Positions 60,723-64,000 of a stretch of DNA of 64,000 bases are shown here, in pieces. The stretch is from Chromobacterium phragmitis (lineage in GTDB: Bacteria > Pseudomonadota > Gammaproteobacteria > Burkholderiales > Chromobacteriaceae), in assembly GCF_003325475.1 (NCBI RefSeq), contig NZ_CP029495.1:186001-250000 (forward strand). The letters are read 5' to 3'. Position numbers and translations under genes: made by a program. How positions within the stretch are numbered: position 1 is the first letter of the stretch; every line of letters starts with the position of its first letter. The notes under the pieces were generated by a model. That model was not told the origin of the DNA, searched no databases, and saw only the letters and a list, made by a program, of their open reading frames with translations.

Positions 60723-60752
60723 GGCTTCTTCCTTGTTTTGAGTGGGCGGCGC

Positions 60753-61322
60753 TTACTTGGCGCGCGCCAGCAGATGGAACTTGATCTGAATTTCGTTGGC
60801 GACGGTGCCGAAATCCTTCCAGTCGCCCTCGCCAATGGCGAAATCGGCGCGCTTGATGGTGAATGCGCCATCAAAGGTCGCGGCGCTGCCCTGCGGCGTC
60901 ATCGTCGCCACGGTGCTCACCGGCTGGGTGCGGCCCTTGATGGTCAGCTTGCCGTCCACCTGGAAGCGGTTGCCGCCCAGAGGCTTGATGGCGCCGGAGA
61001 CGAAGCGGGCGGTCGGATACTGCTTGGTATTGAACCAGTCCTTGTCCGCCACCTGCTCGTTGGCTTCGGCCGAGCCGGTGTCGATGCTGGCCAGGGCCAC
61101 GTCGAACTGGGCCTTGGCCGCGGCCGGCTTGGCCGGATCGAAGCTCAGCGAGGCCGAGAATTTCTTGAAATGGCCCTGCATTCCCACGCCCATCTGCCTG
61201 TAGCCGAAAGCGATATTGCTCTTGTCCTGCAGGATGGAGCTGAACTCGACAGCCTGGGCCGCCAGCGGCGCGGCAAGCAGGCCGCCGAGCAGCAGCGGCA
61301 TGGCGATGCGTTTGATATCCAT
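60753..61322 (-). CDS. YceI family periplasmic protein (second copy)
   Basis: A 189-residue protein with signal MDIKRIAMPLLLGGLLAAPLAAQA. SSILQDKSNIAFGYRQMGVGMQGHFKKFSASLSFDPAKPAAAKAQFDVALASIDTG and KLTIKGRTQPVSTVATM identify the YceI fold. It is not a near-copy of its neighbour (only the motif blocks agree), so an old duplication or separate origin is likely. It lies 20 bases after the cytochrome b561 gene. Confidence 0.92.
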   Translation of the reverse strand: MDIKRIAMPLLLGGLLAAPLAAQAVEFSSILQDKSNIAFGYRQMGVGMQGHFKKFSASLSFDPAKPAAAKAQFDVALASIDTGSAEANEQVADKDWFNTKQYPTARFVSGAIKPLGGNRFQVDGKLTIKGRTQPVSTVATMTPQGSAATFDGAFTIKRADFAIGEGDWKDFGTVANEIQIKFHLLARAK

Positions 61323-61342
61323 GGTGGATTCTCCGGATAGGG

Positions 61343-61885
61343 TCAGGATTTGATGCGCCAGGGCAGCATGCGCGTCAGCACGTCGTCCCTATCGATCAGG
61401 TGGTGTTTAAGCGCGGCGCCGACGTGTCCAAGCACCACAGCGGCCAGCAGATAGTTGAGCAAGCCATGCAGGCGCTGCAGGCTGTCGCCCAGCGCGCGGT
61501 CCGGCGCGATCAGATCCGGCAGCGGCAGCACGCCGAAATAGACGGTCTGTATGCCTTTGGCCGAGCTCATCAGCCAGCCGGACAACGGGATGGCGATCAT
61601 CAACAGATACAACAACGCGTGGCCGGCATGCGCGGCGGCTTTCACCGCGCGGCCCATGCCCGCCGGCAATGCCGGCGGACGATGGCCGAAGCGCCAGGCC
61701 AGCCTTAGCCACACCAGCAGGAACACGCTGACGCCCGCCCACTTGTGCCAGGAATAGATCTGCAATTTGAACGGCGACAGCTTCAAGCCCTGCATGTAGA
61801 AGCCGACGCCGAACAGACAGACGAGCAGGACCGCCATCAGCCAGTGCAGCAGGATGGCGGTAGCGGTGTAACGCGTTTGCGACAT
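61343..61885 (-). CDS. Cytochrome b561
   Basis: A 180-residue inner-membrane di-haem protein with four membrane segments. Haem histidines occur in ILLHWLMAVLL, YSWHKWAGVSVF, AAHAGHALLYLL and ALKHHLIDRDD; QRLHGLLNYLLAAVVLGHVGAALKHH is typical. It shuttles electrons between the quinone pool and periplasmic partners. The combination with YceI proteins (isoprenoid binding) is common. GAGGCTGTCC precedes ATG 61885; an upstream ATG at 61921 is less likely. Confidence 0.9.
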   Translation of the reverse strand: MSQTRYTATAILLHWLMAVLLVCLFGVGFYMQGLKLSPFKLQIYSWHKWAGVSVFLLVWLRLAWRFGHRPPALPAGMGRAVKAAAHAGHALLYLLMIAIPLSGWLMSSAKGIQTVYFGVLPLPDLIAPDRALGDSLQRLHGLLNYLLAAVVLGHVGAALKHHLIDRDDVLTRMLPWRIKS

Positions 61886-62075
61886 GGACAGCCTCTTGAT
61901 GAAATCGACGAAAACCGGCATCCCTCCGCTTATCCAGCTTGACCATGGCATGGAGGGACGCCGCGCAGTCAAACTGTAAGCGCTTTTCATGTCATGAAAT
62001 AGGCCGCTCGGACAAATTCATTATTTCCCAATAGGAAACAATAAAAGGGAACTAAACCAAAAATGGCCGACCAGC

Positions 62076-62105
62076 TTGACAGCCCGCGTCTGCGCTTGCC
62101 ATAAA
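62076..62105 (+). promoter_or_regulatory. Promoter of the lysozyme gene
   Basis: TTGACA (62076-62081) and CATAAA (62100-62105), 18 bases apart, about 60 bases before the ATG at 62164. Confidence 0.55.
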
Positions 62106-62163
62106 ATACCGTCAGCATGGCGAATCATTCCCAAACCCGACAAGTAGCGGAAAGGACAGACTC

Positions 62164-62610
62164 ATGCAAACCAGCGACAACGGCGTCAATCTGATCAAGC
62201 GATTCGAGGGGTTGCGCCTGCAGGCCTATCAGGACGCGGTCGGCGTCTGGACCATCGGGTATGGCCATACCGGACCCGAGGTGCATGCAGGACTCTGCGT
62301 CAGCGATGAGCAAGCCGAGCAACTGCTGCGCCAGGACCTGAGCCGCTTCGAGCAAGGCGTGGCGAGTTTGGTCAAAGTCGCTCTCAATCAAAACCAGTTC
62401 GACGCGCTGATCAGCTTCAGCTACAACCTGGGCTTGGGCAATCTGCAAAGCTCCACTCTGCTTCGCCTGCTGAACCAGGGCGACTACCAGGGCGCGGCCG
62501 GCCAGTTTCCCCTGTGGGACAAGGCCGGCGGCAAAACGGAGCCCGGATTGCAAAAGCGCAGGCAGGCCGAACAGGCGCTGTTCGGCACGCCCAGCGCCGC
62601 CGCAGCCTGA
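62164..62610 (+). CDS. Phage-type lysozyme (GH24)
   Basis: A 148-residue muramidase. GVNLIKRFEGLRLQAYQDAVGVWTIGYGHTG contains the catalytic Glu (RFEG) and the GYGHT active-site loop with Asp/Thr neighbours (DAVGVWTIGYGHT); NQNQFDALISFSYNLGLGNLQSSTLLRLLNQGDY is the T4-like C-lobe signature. There is no signal peptide or membrane anchor, and no holin or other phage gene next to it. It could be a captured endolysin used for killing or autolysis; this is an inference. Confidence 0.9.
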   Translation: MQTSDNGVNLIKRFEGLRLQAYQDAVGVWTIGYGHTGPEVHAGLCVSDEQAEQLLRQDLSRFEQGVASLVKVALNQNQFDALISFSYNLGLGNLQSSTLLRLLNQGDYQGAAGQFPLWDKAGGKTEPGLQKRRQAEQALFGTPSAAAA

Positions 62611-62680
62611 ATCCGGCATCGGGCTGGCGCTCCCTTTCCCCTCGCCGGTAAACTCGATTTTTTGCCGAAACTCCGCCCCC

Positions 62681-62866
62681 ATGCGCCCCCACTCCGCGCC
62701 GCTTTGCCGCCGTTGCCGGCATTACTTCATCACCCATGACCCGCGCTTTCCTTATGGTTGCCGAAGCATGGGCTTCACCAGCACGCGCGCGCCCAGCCAG
62801 GACGTGCTCGAAGCCTCCGGCCAGCCTTGCATGCGTTTTCAGGCCAAGGCCGCCCTCCCTCGCTGA
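62681..62866 (+). CDS. Small conserved cysteine-rich protein
   Basis: A 61-residue protein. CRRCRHYFITHDPRFPYGCRSMGFTS followed by PSQDVLEASGQPCMRFQAK matches a small betaproteobacterial family of unknown function, with four conserved cysteines that may bind a metal. A ribosome site is not obvious. It lies 70 bases after the lysozyme gene. Confidence 0.7.
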   Translation: MRPHSAPLCRRCRHYFITHDPRFPYGCRSMGFTSTRAPSQDVLEASGQPCMRFQAKAALPR

Positions 62867-63096
62867 ACGCAATTGGCATAGCCCGCACTTTCGAACAAAA
62901 CTCATCTCCCCTAGCCGCCGCCACCCGGATTCGAGCAAACATTCCACAGCAGACCATTGATTTCAATACAATTTTGCAAAGCATCATCGGTCTGACTAAT
63001 TCAAAGCATCAGAAAAAACGATTAGCCTCCTTTCTGCTTCCTCTCTTATTTTTTCAGCAGCGCCACACGAGCGCAGCACCCCCAAAGGAGGATGTC

Positions 63097-63405
63097 ATGA
63101 ATGAGGAGACTCTGAAGAAGATCCAGTCCAATCCGAAGTACTTGGAACTGGTCCACAAGAAAACCAGCCTAGGCTGGACCCTGGCCATCGTCATGCTGGC
63201 CATTTATTACGGTTACATCCTGGTTCTGGCCTTCGCTCCCGGCTTGCTGGGCCAGCCGCTGTACCAGGGCGCCACCATGACGGTGGGCATTCCGGTGGGC
63301 GTATGCATCATCCTGTCCGCCTTCGCGCTGACCGGCATCTACGTGCGCCGCGCCAATCGGGAATTCGACCCGCTGACCCAGCAAATCGTCGAGGAGGCCA
63401 AATGA
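63097..63405 (+). CDS. yjcH: DUF485 membrane protein (YjcH-like)
   Basis: A 102-residue inner-membrane protein with two segments ([19 protein letters not shown] and [16 protein letters not shown]). DUF485 hallmarks are [20 protein letters not shown] and [19 protein letters not shown]. It is nearly always paired with the acetate symporter gene actP, as here: the stop overlaps the next ATG. AAAGGAGGATGTC precedes the ATG. Its role in transporter function is not settled. Confidence 0.9.
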   Translation: MNEETLKKIQSNPKYLELVHKKTSLGWTLAIVMLAIYYGYILVLAFAPGLLGQPLYQGATMTVGIPVGVCIILSAFALTGIYVRRANREFDPLTQQIVEEAK

Positions 63406-64000
63406 TGCGACACACCCGATTGAAACTCGCCGCCGGCGCGGCCGCGCTGCTGCCGGCGCTCGCCTGCGCCGCCGGCGCGATTGAAGGCGACGTCAAGCAA
63501 CAAGCCACCAACTGGCACGCCATCATCATGTTCTTCCTGTTCGTGGCCTTCACGCTGGGCATCACCTACTGGGCCGCGCGCCGCACCAAGTCGGCCAGCG
63601 ATTTCTACGCCGCCGGCGGCGGCATCACCGGTTTCCAGAATGGCCTGGCCATCGCCGGCGACTACATGTCCGCCGCGTCCTTTCTGGGGATTTCCGCGCT
63701 GGTATTCGACAAAGGCTACGACGGCCTGATCTACTCGATGGGCTTCCTGGTGGGCTGGCCCATCATCCTGTTCCTGGTGGCCGAGCGGCTGCGCAATCTG
63801 GGCAAGTACACCTTCGCCGACGTCGCCTCCTATCGCTTGCAACAGATGCCGGTGCGCAGCCTGGCAGCCGTGTCCACGCTGGTGGTGGTGGCCATGTACC
63901 TGATCGCGCAAATGGTGGGCGCGGGCAAGCTGATCCAGCTCTTGTTCGGCATGAGCTACGGCTCCGCCGTGGTGCTGGTGGGCGTGCTGATGGTGTGCTA
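63402..64000 (+). CDS. actP: Cation/acetate symporter ActP (start only)
   Basis: The first 199 residues or so of a sodium:solute symporter, cut by the window end. There is a signal-like start ([25 protein letters not shown]), then membrane segments with [85 protein letters not shown]. That is the SSS-family signature of ActP. Overlap with yjcH (ATGA) indicates coupled translation. It takes up acetate with a cation. Confidence 0.92.
   Translation, partial: MMRHTRLKLAAGAAALLPALACAAGAIEGDVKQQATNWHAIIMFFLFVAFTLGITYWAARRTKSASDFYAAGGGITGFQNGLAIAGDYMSAASFLGISALVFDKGYDGLIYSMGFLVGWPIILFLVAERLRNLGKYTFADVASYRLQQMPVRSLAAVSTLVVVAMYLIAQMVGAGKLIQLLFGMSYGSAVVLVGVLMVC

Noticed and set aside
1..64000. CRISPR arrays, tRNA or rRNA genes
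   Set aside because: I saw no regularly spaced direct repeats and no tRNA-like cloverleaf or rRNA sequence when reading both strands; a scan with tRNAscan or a CRISPR finder would settle it.

Overview
The window is GC-rich, gene-dense bacterial chromosome from a Chromobacterium, most likely C. violaceum or a very close relative. The deciding evidence is a complete, co-directional violacein operon (vioA-vioB-vioC-vioD-vioE, 58125 down to 50809, minus strand), with a LuxR-type operator in the expected place upstream of vioA. The surrounding genes (mog, yheT, dgt, slyD, a collagenase, a sphingomyelinase) fit a betaproteobacterium of the Neisseriales. The first and last genes are cut by the window edges.

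Layout. 1-11818 holds housekeeping and signalling genes: mog, a YheT hydrolase, a thioesterase, two HD-GYP-type proteins (one degenerate), a cold-shock gene, an acyltransferase, dgt, a phosphoglycerate-mutase-like phosphatase, msrB and slyD. 11920-14978 is a small decayed chromosomal integron. It has a frameshifted, C-terminally truncated integron integrase on the plus strand, facing away from a short array of minus-strand cassettes separated by recognisable attC sites, with lower GC than the surroundings. 15059-22110 holds regulators, two LysE-type exporters, an MFS transporter and a NagD-type phosphatase. An M-box (Mg2+) riboswitch at 22437-22583 precedes an MgtE-type Mg2+ transporter. A 112-bp MITE-like element with a 3-bp target duplication lies exactly at the end of an ornithine-cyclodeaminase-like gene, next to a possible phage remnant. 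24332-27137 is a small amino-acid catabolism unit with a divergent DauR/YheO-type regulator. 27241-40844 contains a GGDEF protein, a pirin, LysR and AraC regulators, a secreted M9 collagenase, an agmatine-deiminase-like enzyme, and a coupled histidine kinase plus a REC-PAS-GGDEF-EAL protein.

40909-50743 is accessory oxidative metabolism. A tyrosinase operon (enzyme, separate C-terminal-type domain, DUF2182 membrane protein) faces a haem-oxygenase-like protein. After it comes a four-gene operon: a heme-binding-like protein, a stand-alone ferritin-like protein of the VioB type, a LodA-like quinone-cofactor (CTQ) oxidase, and its LodB-like flavoprotein. This operon is convergent with vio, separated by one terminator. 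Its logic resembles the first steps of violacein synthesis: an amino-acid oxidase plus a VioB-like partner. It is the best candidate for an undescribed system here.

Downstream of vioA are a secreted sphingomyelinase with a lectin-like tail, two YceI proteins with a cytochrome b561, a lysozyme, a small conserved Cys-rich protein, and the start of the yjcH-actP acetate uptake operon. No tRNA, rRNA or CRISPR array was seen. Starts were chosen by eye from Shine-Dalgarno spacing and family length; no database search was possible.
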